Below are positions 17,221 through 25,392 of a stretch of 51,915 nucleotides of DNA, piece after piece. The stretch is from Candidatus Fermentibacterota bacterium. GTDB lineage: Bacteria; JAFGKV01. The notes under the pieces were generated by a model. The model did no database searches, had not been told where the DNA came from, and worked only from the letters and a program-made list of their open reading frames with translations. Position 1 is the stretch's first letter; every line of letters starts with the position of its first letter. The position numbers were made by a program, and so were the translations under genes. The stretch is from contig JAUXFG010000004.1 of NCBI GenBank assembly GCA_030620115.1, forward strand, positions 1-51,915, read 5' to 3'.

Positions 17221-18299
17221 ACGATCCAGGAAGCAGGATTGCACCAGATCCCATCACGGGAGCGGAATCTGTTGCTGAGCTGATGAATAAGGCCTTTCTC
17301 GCCTACAATTCCGCCCGTCTCCGCGAGGCGGCACTCCTCCTGGTGGAAGAGATCTCAGCTCCCGATGTTACCACGGTATGGACCTTGAGTGGGGCTCTCA
17401 CTCCCGCAGGGCTTGGAACATCATGCCTGGTGCCGCTCATGCAGGCAGGATGGGTCGACTGGCTCATATCCACCGGGGCAAATCTGTATCACGATCTCCA
17501 TTATGTCTTGGACCTGCCGCCGCGGATGGGTCACCCGAATCTCGATGACAGGGAGCTCAAGGAACAAGGCCTGGTGAGGATCTACGATATTCTCCTCCGG
17601 TACGACGTTCTCCTCTCCACCGATGCCTTTGTCCGATCCGTGGTGGAAGAGCAGATCCAAGGTCATGGGAAGCCTCTCAGCACGCCTGAGCTCCACGCAG
17701 CATTGGGCAAAGCGGCGGCGAAGGAGAGGCAACGCCGTGGTGTATCCAATCCGGGCATTCTCGAAACAGCAGTCAATCTCGACATCCCGATCTTCTGCCC
17801 GGCCCCTGGAGACAGTTCCATCGGCATGAACATTGCGGCGCTTTCTCTGCCAGGCAAAGCCCTAGTGATCGATCCCACAGCCGACGTGAATCTCGCGGCA
17901 TCCATCGTCTGGGAAGCCAAGCAAAAGGGTGGAAAGAGCGCGGTCATCATTCTCGGCGGTGGCGCACCCAAAAACTTCGCGCTCCAGACGGAGCCTTATC
18001 TTCAGGAGATTCTGGGTCTTAAGGAAAGCGGTCATGACTTCATGATACAGATCACCGACGCTCGCCCGGACACCGGAGGCCTCTCAGGAGCGACACCGTC
18101 GGAGGCAGTCAGTTGGGGAAAGATCGATCCGCTGGAACTGTTCAACACGGTGGTCGTGTATCTCGATATCACGGTAGCCCTGCCGCTCCTGACTTCCTAT
18201 CTCCTGGCAAAAGCAAAACCCAGAGAGCAGAAAAGGCTGATGTCCCGCAGGCAGAAGCTCGTGAAGGATCTCAAGGATGCGGTTAGTATTCAGACATGA
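17211..18299 (+). CDS. Deoxyhypusine synthase family protein
   Basis: ALTPAGLGTSCLVPLMQAGWVDWLISTGANLYHDLHYVLD, AVIILGGGAPKNFALQTEPYLQEILG, and active-site region GLSGATPSEAVSWGKIDP. The predicted ATG lies inside the MITE terminal repeat; the next in-frame ATG is 17283. Confidence 0.88.
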   Translation: MRANDPGSRIAPDPITGAESVAELMNKAFLAYNSARLREAALLLVEEISAPDVTTVWTLSGALTPAGLGTSCLVPLMQAGWVDWLISTGANLYHDLHYVLDLPPRMGHPNLDDRELKEQGLVRIYDILLRYDVLLSTDAFVRSVVEEQIQGHGKPLSTPELHAALGKAAAKERQRRGVSNPGILETAVNLDIPIFCPAPGDSSIGMNIAALSLPGKALVIDPTADVNLAASIVWEAKQKGGKSAVIILGGGAPKNFALQTEPYLQEILGLKESGHDFMIQITDARPDTGGLSGATPSEAVSWGKIDPLELFNTVVVYLDITVALPLLTSYLLAKAKPREQKRLMSRRQKLVKDLKDAVSIQT

Positions 18300-18372
18300 T
18301 TCGCCGACTGGCCGAGCGGTGAAGCAGATCATTGGTTGCGAGTTGTGGGCTGCAGGGCCTTGGGTTCGATCT

Positions 18373-18462
18373 GTCATTCTGAGCGCAAGCGAAGAATCTC
18401 AAGGCATGCGATCTCGACCTGACGAGGAGAGATTCTTCGTTCCTGCGGTCACTCAGAATGAC
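18373..18462. repeat. Inverted pair of dispersed module GTCATTCTGAGCG...GAAGAATCT
   Basis: GTCATTCTGAGCGCAAGCGAAGAATCTC (18373-18400) and GAGATTCTTCGTTCCTGCGGTCACTCAGAATGAC (18429-18462) are inverted copies. Confidence 0.75.
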
Positions 18463-18573
18463 AGTGTTGCGAAAGGTGTACGTTCGCGTCAGGATCTGTC
18501 CTCAGTCTTCCGTCTTCTGTCTACCCAAGCGTAGCGCTCGTTTTTCCGCGCGCGGTCACGGAACGGGGATCTT

Positions 18574-19770
18574 ATGAACACTATCAGAGCAAGCAGTAGG
18601 GTACGAAGAATCGTCAGACCGCCCATCGCAGAGATGGCGAAGGCTGCGCAGCTCCTGGAGCAGTCAGGCAGGAGGGTAATCAGGCTGTGCCAGGCCACAC
18701 CATGGTTCGGCCCTCCTGAGTGGGCACTGGAAGCGGTAAAGAAACGACTCCACGAACCGGTTATGCATAGATACAGCCCCGATCCGGGACTCGATGAAGT
18801 CAAGAAGCTCTTGTGTAGCCGATGGTTTGCCTCCAGGGGGTTGACGATAGATCCGGATACAGAGATCCATCTTACCTGCGGAGCAAGCCAAGCATTCGTG
18901 GGAGCCTTGACCGTGTCGGCAGATCCCGGGGAACGCGTCATCCTCAGCGATCCATACTACTTTGATCATCTGTTTGCCGTTCATTTCCTCGGGCTGGAGC
19001 CCGTCTTTGTCCCCATGATCGAGCATGAAGGTGGTTACTCCCAAGATATCCGGCGGTTGGCTGATTCCATCGAAGAGGGTGCGTCCGCGTTAGTTATAGT
19101 CGACCCTGCAAACCCCACGGGATCGGTGATAGGCGAAGAGGATCTCCGGTTCCTCGCTGAGCACTGCGCAGAATGCGGATGTATGCTTATAATCGACGAG
19201 ACCTATGAAAGGCTTGAGTTCACCGACAAGAAACGTAGTCACCCGTGGCTTGTTCCCGAACTCAAGGAGGTTGTTCTGACTGTGGGGAGTTTCTCCAAGA
19301 GCCTTGGAATGGCGGGATGGCGGCTGGGATACCTATTTGGCCCGAAAGAACTCATGGATGAAGCCTACAAGGTTCACGACTCGGTAGCAATATGCTCCCC
19401 CGTTCCTGCGCAGGCTCTGCTCAGGGAAATCTTGATGGGCCCGGTGGACGATTGGCTTGATGGGAGGATGATCGAGCTGAGACGCCGGATGGAAACCACG
19501 GCCTCAGCCCTTGACGCGGGAAACGGCTTCTTCTCCTGGAGAGACGTAGAAGGTGGCATGTTCACCTTTGTCTCCTATTCCGAGGACAGAAACAGCCTCG
19601 ATGTGGCCATGTCTGTCCTCGAAAAGGCCGGTATTATTTTGGTTCCCGGATCCGCCTTCGGCCCTGCAGGAGAAAGGCATCTCCGGCTGAGCTTCGGCAG
19701 CTCCTCCTTTGACGATCTGAAAGCCGCCTTGGAGATGCTCGCCGTATTCGAGCCGCAAAAGCTTGCGTAA
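18574..19770 (+). CDS. PLP-dependent class I/II aminotransferase
   Basis: SDPYYFDHLFAVHFLGLEPV, VIVDPANPTGSVIGEEDLRFLAEHC, IIDETYERLEF, VGSFSKSLGMAGWRLGYLFGP (PLP Lys). Confidence 0.9.
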   Translation: MNTIRASSRVRRIVRPPIAEMAKAAQLLEQSGRRVIRLCQATPWFGPPEWALEAVKKRLHEPVMHRYSPDPGLDEVKKLLCSRWFASRGLTIDPDTEIHLTCGASQAFVGALTVSADPGERVILSDPYYFDHLFAVHFLGLEPVFVPMIEHEGGYSQDIRRLADSIEEGASALVIVDPANPTGSVIGEEDLRFLAEHCAECGCMLIIDETYERLEFTDKKRSHPWLVPELKEVVLTVGSFSKSLGMAGWRLGYLFGPKELMDEAYKVHDSVAICSPVPAQALLREILMGPVDDWLDGRMIELRRRMETTASALDAGNGFFSWRDVEGGMFTFVSYSEDRNSLDVAMSVLEKAGIILVPGSAFGPAGERHLRLSFGSSSFDDLKAALEMLAVFEPQKLA

Positions 19771-19816
19771 GCGACGGATACTGCACAAATTCGCCAGGCT
19801 TTTTTTCCACAACTGT

Positions 19817-19848
19817 ACCTAAGTAGATGAGAATCGCTCAACTTAGGT
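19817..19848 (+). promoter_or_regulatory. Hairpin in the leader of the 975-aa secreted protein gene
   Basis: ACCTAAGT (19817-19824) / ACTTAGGT (19841-19848), with inner TGAG-AATCG-CTCA stem in the loop; no T-run follows. Confidence 0.4.
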
Positions 19849-19908
19849 GCTATTCACTGACTGCAGGCACATCCACGCAGTCCCCTTGTGACCCATAGGA
19901 GGTAACAC

Positions 19909-22836
19909 ATGCGACAGTTCCGCATCATGATGATCATGGCTCTCATCCTTGCGGCGACCACATCCTTTGCCGGCATCCAGATCGTGTCCGGCAGTAACCC
20001 CATGCAACTTCCCCATGCGTCTGATCTACGACTCGACCGAGAGCAGGTGTTGACGCTCCAGGCCCAAGACCAGCTCAAGCGTCTCCCCATGGAGAAGGCC
20101 GCGCGGGCCGCAAACATATCGCTGAAGCCTGAGGCCGATCCCAGGGGCGGCACCATTATAGGAAGTGTGACGGGACCGCAATGCCCCGAGGGCTGCGAGT
20201 ATGACGTTGATGTCCTGGCTCTGAATAAGTATGGATTCGTCCTTTCCTCCGATTGGGTGTGGATGGACGGCCGGGCCGACTATGAGCTCAGCGGGCTCCC
20301 CCCTGGTGACTACTACGTGTTCACACTCACCCAAGGGTGGGACGACGATGTGCACCAGGGCACGCTCATCAACGAGTTCTATGACAATACAACAGACTGG
20401 AATCAGGCAAGCCTCGTTACCGTAACTGCGGGGGGGACCACCGACGGCATAGACCTCGATCTCGAGAGCAATAGTGGTTTCGTCTCGGTTACTGTGAATG
20501 ACGGATCGGGTCAGCCCCTGGCAAACACGGGCGTCGAATTCGAGCTGTACCCCTATGCACCAGCGGAAGAGGATATTTTCACGGAAGGTCACGTATTGCA
20601 TCATACCGTGACCACCGATGACGCCGGCGTGGCGACAGTTGGCCCGATTCCTCTCGGCACGTTCTATCTCTCCTGCCGTGCCCTGAACTTCGGGCGGATA
20701 TTCTACCCCAATACGCCCGATCCTGAGCAAGCCCAGTCGTTGGAGATCACCACTCCTGACCAAACGATTACCGGTATCACGTTCAATCTCCCACCGGGTG
20801 GGAATATAGCCGGGATCATCACCTTGGATACGGGCGAGGCTGCCTTCGGAACCATGGTGGATGTGTACGAGATCGGCAGTGATAGCTCCATTGCCATGGG
20901 TATGGTCTTCAACTTCGACGGGAGCTACATCGTCGAGGGGATTGCACCAGGCAACTATGTGGTACGTGCGGATCCCAGCTTCGCCAGTCCAGGCTATATG
21001 CCTGAGTACTATGATGACAAGCCCACTGCTGAGAGCGCCAACCCGGTGACCGTACAGCCAGGCCAAACCACCGAAGGAATCGACTTCGTGCTGGCACAAG
21101 GTGGGGCCATCAGTGGTACTGTGGACACAGACGTTCCTTCTGCCGATGAGTTTTTATTCTTTGTTTCAGCGTTCGCCCCCGACGACAGCACATTCTTTGT
21201 TGCCATGACCTTCGCGGAAGCAGGAGAGGAGTACATCATCGGGGGACTCCGGCCCGGGCAGTACATAGTCTCATTGCAGGGTTTCCCCTTTCCGCTTTTG
21301 CCCATCTACTATGACGATGTCCATAGCTTCGATCAAGCCACTCCTGTCACGGTGACGGGTACATCCACCACCACAGGCATTGACTTCAACCTTCCTGCCC
21401 GCGGAATCATCGAAGGCGCCGTCACGCTGGCCGGAGGAGGCACGGCGGACAATGACATCGTCGAGTTCGTCATTGCCTATCCAGAGAGTATTCCTCTGGA
21501 GGGTGATGTACTGGAGCTATTCTTCATGTATCCGGCTCCTGTGGACGAGAATGGTTCTTACACCATATGGGGCCTCCCCACGGGCAACTACAAGGTGTGG
21601 GCGTCAACCACAGTGGGTGATTACGACGAGATCGGATATGTATCAGAATATTACGGGGGGGTATTCAACTTCCCGGACGCGCCGACGATCCAGGTCACTG
21701 AGGATCAGACCACCAGCGGCATAGATATCGAGCTGGATCAGGAAGCCATTGTGCAAGGTTACGTCCATATGCCTGACGGCAGCCCGGCCAGCGATGAAGA
21801 CATCCAGGTATTGATCGTCGCCTATGACGCTGAGAGCGGAGCGCCGACGGGCTTCAGCCTATTCGACGAAGCGCCCATCTACACGGAAGAGGACAACACC
21901 TTCTGTGCGGGGTATAGGATCCGCCGTCTTCCCGCTCGGCAAGTGAAGCTCGCCGCGGTTCCCATGGGCGCACAGGCGGCAGTAGGCTATTATGGTGGGG
22001 GCCACACCTTCGACCAGGGTGGTACGGTCCAGTTGACGGCAGGAGAGGCCTATGCCTCAGACCTTGATATCCATCTCACGGCAGCCAATCAGACCATAAA
22101 GGGGAGAGTCACCAATAGTGAAGACGCCCCGCTGAACTGGGTGATCGTGACATCATATGATCTCACCGGGCATTTGACTGGGGTGAGCAGCAGTGGCTTC
22201 GACCCTGCTACAGGGGACGAGTGGCAGGCCGGGAGATACGAGATACAGAGCCTGGCCAGTGGCAGCACCCACTATGTGAGAACATGGAGTCTCATGGCGT
22301 GGGTACGATACATCTTCCTCAACGAGGGAGCCGATATCATACCTGCGGACGAGTGGTACGACGATGTTCCGGCGCCGCTTCTTCCTATGGAGATGGCCAT
22401 GTTCATGCCCTTCGGGTATTACTACTTCTTCGGATTCATGCCATTCGAGCAGGATGTGCCGCTTGAAGCTACCCAGGTGTCGGCCAGCTCCTCGGGGATA
22501 GACTTCGCATTGGGGTATCAGGGAATGGGCTCTGACGAAAAGCCCATGGCGCTCCCGGACGCCCTCACCATGGATCGAGTATGGCCGAACCCGACGCAGA
22601 AAGACCTGACTGTTGAGCTCGCGCTGCAGTCGCCACAGCAGGTACGCCTTGAGATCCTCGATCTCGCCGGCAGAACCGTCGGCACGCTGGAAGCCCGATT
22701 GCTCCCACGGGGACTGAACCATATCCGTATTCCCATGGGACAGTTCGATAACACGGTGGCATCCGGTGTATACACCGTCCGGGCCATCGGGCAAGACGGC
22801 GCCTCCGCAAGCAATAGATTTGTGGTCCTAAGATAG
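19909..22836 (+). CDS. Secreted protein with repeated carboxypeptidase-regulatory-like/SpaA-like modules and T9SS type A-like tail
   Basis: Signal peptide; recurring YYDD...A..VTV..G.TT.GIDF.L modules; C-terminal VWPNPTQKDLTVELALQSPQQVRLEILDLAGRTV...VASGVYTVRAIGQDGASASNRFVVLR; AGGAGG ribosome-binding site upstream. Confidence 0.82.
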   Translation: MRQFRIMMIMALILAATTSFAGIQIVSGSNPMQLPHASDLRLDREQVLTLQAQDQLKRLPMEKAARAANISLKPEADPRGGTIIGSVTGPQCPEGCEYDVDVLALNKYGFVLSSDWVWMDGRADYELSGLPPGDYYVFTLTQGWDDDVHQGTLINEFYDNTTDWNQASLVTVTAGGTTDGIDLDLESNSGFVSVTVNDGSGQPLANTGVEFELYPYAPAEEDIFTEGHVLHHTVTTDDAGVATVGPIPLGTFYLSCRALNFGRIFYPNTPDPEQAQSLEITTPDQTITGITFNLPPGGNIAGIITLDTGEAAFGTMVDVYEIGSDSSIAMGMVFNFDGSYIVEGIAPGNYVVRADPSFASPGYMPEYYDDKPTAESANPVTVQPGQTTEGIDFVLAQGGAISGTVDTDVPSADEFLFFVSAFAPDDSTFFVAMTFAEAGEEYIIGGLRPGQYIVSLQGFPFPLLPIYYDDVHSFDQATPVTVTGTSTTTGIDFNLPARGIIEGAVTLAGGGTADNDIVEFVIAYPESIPLEGDVLELFFMYPAPVDENGSYTIWGLPTGNYKVWASTTVGDYDEIGYVSEYYGGVFNFPDAPTIQVTEDQTTSGIDIELDQEAIVQGYVHMPDGSPASDEDIQVLIVAYDAESGAPTGFSLFDEAPIYTEEDNTFCAGYRIRRLPARQVKLAAVPMGAQAAVGYYGGGHTFDQGGTVQLTAGEAYASDLDIHLTAANQTIKGRVTNSEDAPLNWVIVTSYDLTGHLTGVSSSGFDPATGDEWQAGRYEIQSLASGSTHYVRTWSLMAWVRYIFLNEGADIIPADEWYDDVPAPLLPMEMAMFMPFGYYYFFGFMPFEQDVPLEATQVSASSSGIDFALGYQGMGSDEKPMALPDALTMDRVWPNPTQKDLTVELALQSPQQVRLEILDLAGRTVGTLEARLLPRGLNHIRIPMGQFDNTVASGVYTVRAIGQDGASASNRFVVLR

Positions 22837-22843
22837 TCTCTTG

Positions 22844-22870
22844 GAGGGGCGGCCATGCCGGCCGCCCCTC
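22844..22870 (+). terminator. GC-rich hairpin after the 975-aa CDS, possible terminator or dispersed palindrome
   Basis: GAGGGGCGGC (22844-22853) / GCCGCCCCTC (22861-22870), 7-nt loop; no T-run. Confidence 0.45.
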
Positions 22871-23087
22871 ACGCTCTGTTCTTTCCCGCCGTTCAAATTC
22901 TGTTCACAAATATCATCAGCTCCGCTGTTTCTTGCAAGACAGGCTCCACCTCCCTCCTTCGACGTTCGATGTTCATTCACCCATTCACTCATCCCCATTC
23001 CGGCATTCCGCTCTTCTTCTCAATCCTCCCTCCCCATGTTGGAAATTACAGATTGCCAGATTCCAGATTCTCCCCCTCCCCCCACCC

Positions 23088-23121
23088 AGATTCTTCGGTC
23101 GCTCCGCTCCCTTAGAATGAC
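23088..23121. repeat. Dispersed module AGATTCTTCGG...AGAATGAC
   Basis: AGATTCTTCGGTCGCTCCGCTCCCTTAGAATGAC. Confidence 0.7.
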
Positions 23122-23149
23122 ACGTGGTCCTGCATCCTTCCTCCGTCAT

Positions 23150-23170
23150 CTGAACGCTCAGCGCTGCAAG
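23150..23170 (+). repeat. 7-bp tandem array, CTGAACG type
   Basis: CTGAACG CTCAGCG CTGCAAG, then CTC. Confidence 0.55.
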
Positions 23171-23228
23171 CTCTCTTCTTCTCATTCCCCCATCAACCCA
23201 TCCCCCATTCGCAGCTCATCACCATCTC

Positions 23229-23305
23229 TGGAGGGACGTCCGCCGGCCGGTGGATCGCGTCCGTTGTATCGAGCATCAACGGCCATGACGGAGCATGGCC
23301 CTCCA
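23229..23305 (+). repeat. Three-way-junction repeat, copy 2 (first hairpin loop replaced by a palindrome)
   Basis: Same outer stem and second hairpin as copy 1; first hairpin carries TCCGCCGGCCGGTGGAT at 23239-23255. Confidence 0.7.
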
Positions 23306-23438
23306 TCATCCTCCCAAACTTCGTCTCGAACTTTGTCCCGAACTCCTCCCGACATCTACGCTTCTTGCGTAGTCCCGCGTACTGCGCGGGATTGCCCCGA
23401 GCAGAGGCGAGGGGATGTTGAATGTTCGATGCTGGGCG

Positions 23439-23650
23439 TTAGCCCGGACTTCTCACCAGCTTTCGTGGCGAAGCCCCGCGTCGGACGCGGGATTCTGAAT
23501 GCGAGGCTTGCGACTGAGGACCCCGCAGGCGTATCCTCTGTCCGCCAGCTGGCGGATCGAGGAGGCCGACGAAGCGTAACAAAGTCCCGCGTCTGACGCG
23601 GGATGCCATATCGGCTGCTGCAGCCGAAACTTGGTGAGAAGTTCGGGTTA
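23439..23650 (+). mobile_element. MITE-like element, copy 2
   Basis: Terminal repeats TAGCCCGGACTTCTCACCAGCTTTCG and CGAAACTTGGTGAGAAGTTCGGGTTA (23625-23650) are inverted with 22/26 matches; interior aligns to copy 1 in reverse orientation. Confidence 0.72.
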
Positions 23651-23667
23651 GACACCACCAAGCAATC

Positions 23668-24909
23668 TCAAGGGAATAACATAGTCCCTACGGTCATCTT
23701 CTCTTGGTAGTTCTCGGCTGAATTGGCACGTGGGAACAGAGCGAAGGTAAGCCCGAATATGATTGCCAGGGCTATGAGCAGTCGATCGAGACGTTTCGGT
23801 TCCATGGACCTGAAGCCAAAGAGCAATGCGGGATAGATCGGGTTGAGATAACGAAGTCCGACTTGATGGCTCTCGAGCTTGCCGGCGGTACAGAATGCCA
23901 CCAGAATGGAGAATGCCGCCAGCATAAGGGTCGCCCCCCTCCGTTCCCGAACCATCCTCCACATGGCAAACACCGAGAGCGGATAGAACCATAATAGGCC
24001 TATCCGGGGAGACACGAGGGAAGTAAAAAGATCTTGGATGCGAAAGTGCGTCGCCCTGGAGAATCTCGCAAAGACCACAGAATGTGCCGCTCGGTCGAAC
24101 TGCTCCTGACCAGGGAATTGGAAGGGGTAGTAGAGAAATCGAGCTCCTGTTCCGAAATCCAACCACGCGGCATGCGCGGTACCGAACACCATGCGGTAGT
24201 AGAGCAGTTGTGGCAAGAAACACAATACGGCAGCGCCACAGAGTATAAGAACATGCCGCGTCCAGATCTTTCCTCGGGCCAGTTCCAGGAGAGGCAGAAA
24301 AATCCAGAAGACCAGTGGGAATTGGCTGGCAGCCGCTAATCCAAGAAAAACCCCGGAAATGAGATAGCGCCTTCGAAGAAAGAAAAAGAGAAAGCCACTG
24401 CTGAGGAAAAGCATCCAGGTGGCAGGCGTCTGCCAAAGGACATAATCATAGGCCGCCGAGAACCAGAGACCAATGACAGCGAGTACCCACCCACGCCTTA
24501 TTCCCATTGAACGCGCAAGATGTTTGGCGAGAAAAAGAACTGTTCCCGCCCATAACAGCGCGTTCAGGACATGGAAGCCAAAGAAACCGAATACCTTGAA
24601 AAAAGCTGCGGCGACTGCCGGGTAATAGAAACTGTGGCCACCCACATAGCAGGTGCCGCTCTCATTGCGAAGAAGAAACATCCCTGCGGGGAAATCAGTA
24701 CCGAGCGGTCGCTCCGTCAGTATTCGAGACAGGTCGCCCGGCGCATAATAGAGATCTCCATCTTCCGCAATGCTGGCTGCCATCATGACATAGTCGCCTG
24801 CATCCCCACATCTCATCACCTGCCCCGTCAAGACAGGGAACAATGCGATGGCCAAACATGCAGCGAAACAACCCAAAGTCATCAAAGATGGGGATCTAAT
24901 CCGCATCAA
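23668..24909 (-). CDS. Polytopic membrane glycosyltransferase-like protein (GT39/PMT-like)
   Basis: 413 aa, about ten predicted hydrophobic segments, early luminal DAGDYVMMAASI and YYAPGDLSRILTERPLGTDFPAGMFLL, as in GT-C enzymes. Confidence 0.65.
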   Translation of the reverse strand: MMRIRSPSLMTLGCFAACLAIALFPVLTGQVMRCGDAGDYVMMAASIAEDGDLYYAPGDLSRILTERPLGTDFPAGMFLLRNESGTCYVGGHSFYYPAVAAAFFKVFGFFGFHVLNALLWAGTVLFLAKHLARSMGIRRGWVLAVIGLWFSAAYDYVLWQTPATWMLFLSSGFLFFFLRRRYLISGVFLGLAAASQFPLVFWIFLPLLELARGKIWTRHVLILCGAAVLCFLPQLLYYRMVFGTAHAAWLDFGTGARFLYYPFQFPGQEQFDRAAHSVVFARFSRATHFRIQDLFTSLVSPRIGLLWFYPLSVFAMWRMVRERRGATLMLAAFSILVAFCTAGKLESHQVGLRYLNPIYPALLFGFRSMEPKRLDRLLIALAIIFGLTFALFPRANSAENYQEKMTVGTMLFP

Positions 24910-25033
24910 TCACCACCCGAGGCGATTAGGGTTCGCGCAGTTCATTCCCTCGATGGGCTCAGGACGGGCTATGAGCGAAACAGACGGACTCCGAATGACA
25001 AACACTTCCATATCCTTATGCCTTAAATCCCTA

Positions 25034-25222
25034 TCATTCTGAGCGACCGCAAGGAGCGAAGAATCCCTCCGACATCCTCTCTCCGTCATCTCAACCCTGA
25101 ACCCTCTCTCCTCCCCCCACCCAGATTCTTCGGTCGCATTGCTTCCTCAGAATGACACCCAGTGCCACATACTTCTGCACACAAGCACTGTCATTCTGAG
25201 CGACTCCAAGGAGCGAAGAATC
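25034..25222. repeat. Cluster of three dispersed GTCATTCTGAG/CTCAGAATGAC modules in alternating orientation
   Basis: 25034-25065 forward, 25123-25156 reverse, 25190-25222 forward. Confidence 0.75.
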
Positions 25223-25246
25223 TCTCCTTGCTCCTCCTTCTGTCAT

Positions 25247-25267
25247 CTGAACGCTACACGCTCAACG
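25247..25267 (+). repeat. 7-bp tandem array, CTGAACG type
   Basis: CTGAACG CTACACG CTCAACG, then CTC. Confidence 0.6.
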
Positions 25268-25302
25268 CTCTCCTCTCCCCTTCCCCCCATTCCCTTCTCC
25301 CA

Positions 25303-25344
25303 TTCGACGTTCGATGTTGAATGTTCGATGTTCGATGTTCATTC
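25303..25344 (+). repeat. 7-bp tandem array, TTCGATG type
   Basis: TTCGACG TTCGATG TTGAATG TTCGATG TTCGATG TTCATTC. Confidence 0.8.
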
Positions 25345-25392
25345 CTCCCTCCCCAAAAATCCCCCATTCCCCCATTCCAATGCGAAGCGGAG

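Noticed and set aside
18303-18372. tRNA-like text (GACTGGCCGAGCGGTGAAGC ... GGGTTCGATCT) after the deoxyhypusine-synthase-like gene
   Set aside because: D-arm and T-loop phrases resemble tRNA-Ser/Leu, but the flanking bases do not form an acceptor stem and the T-stem (CTTGG/CTGTC) does not pair.
20026-21099. 357-aa minus-strand ORF inside the 975-aa CDS
   Set aside because: Antisense shadow ORF without signal, domain or independent start context; the plus-strand protein has clear repeats.
22841-23596. 251-aa plus-strand ORF across the repeat-rich intergenic region
   Set aside because: Made of translated repeats (three-way-junction element, 7-mer arrays, MITE); Ser/Pro-rich with no domain.
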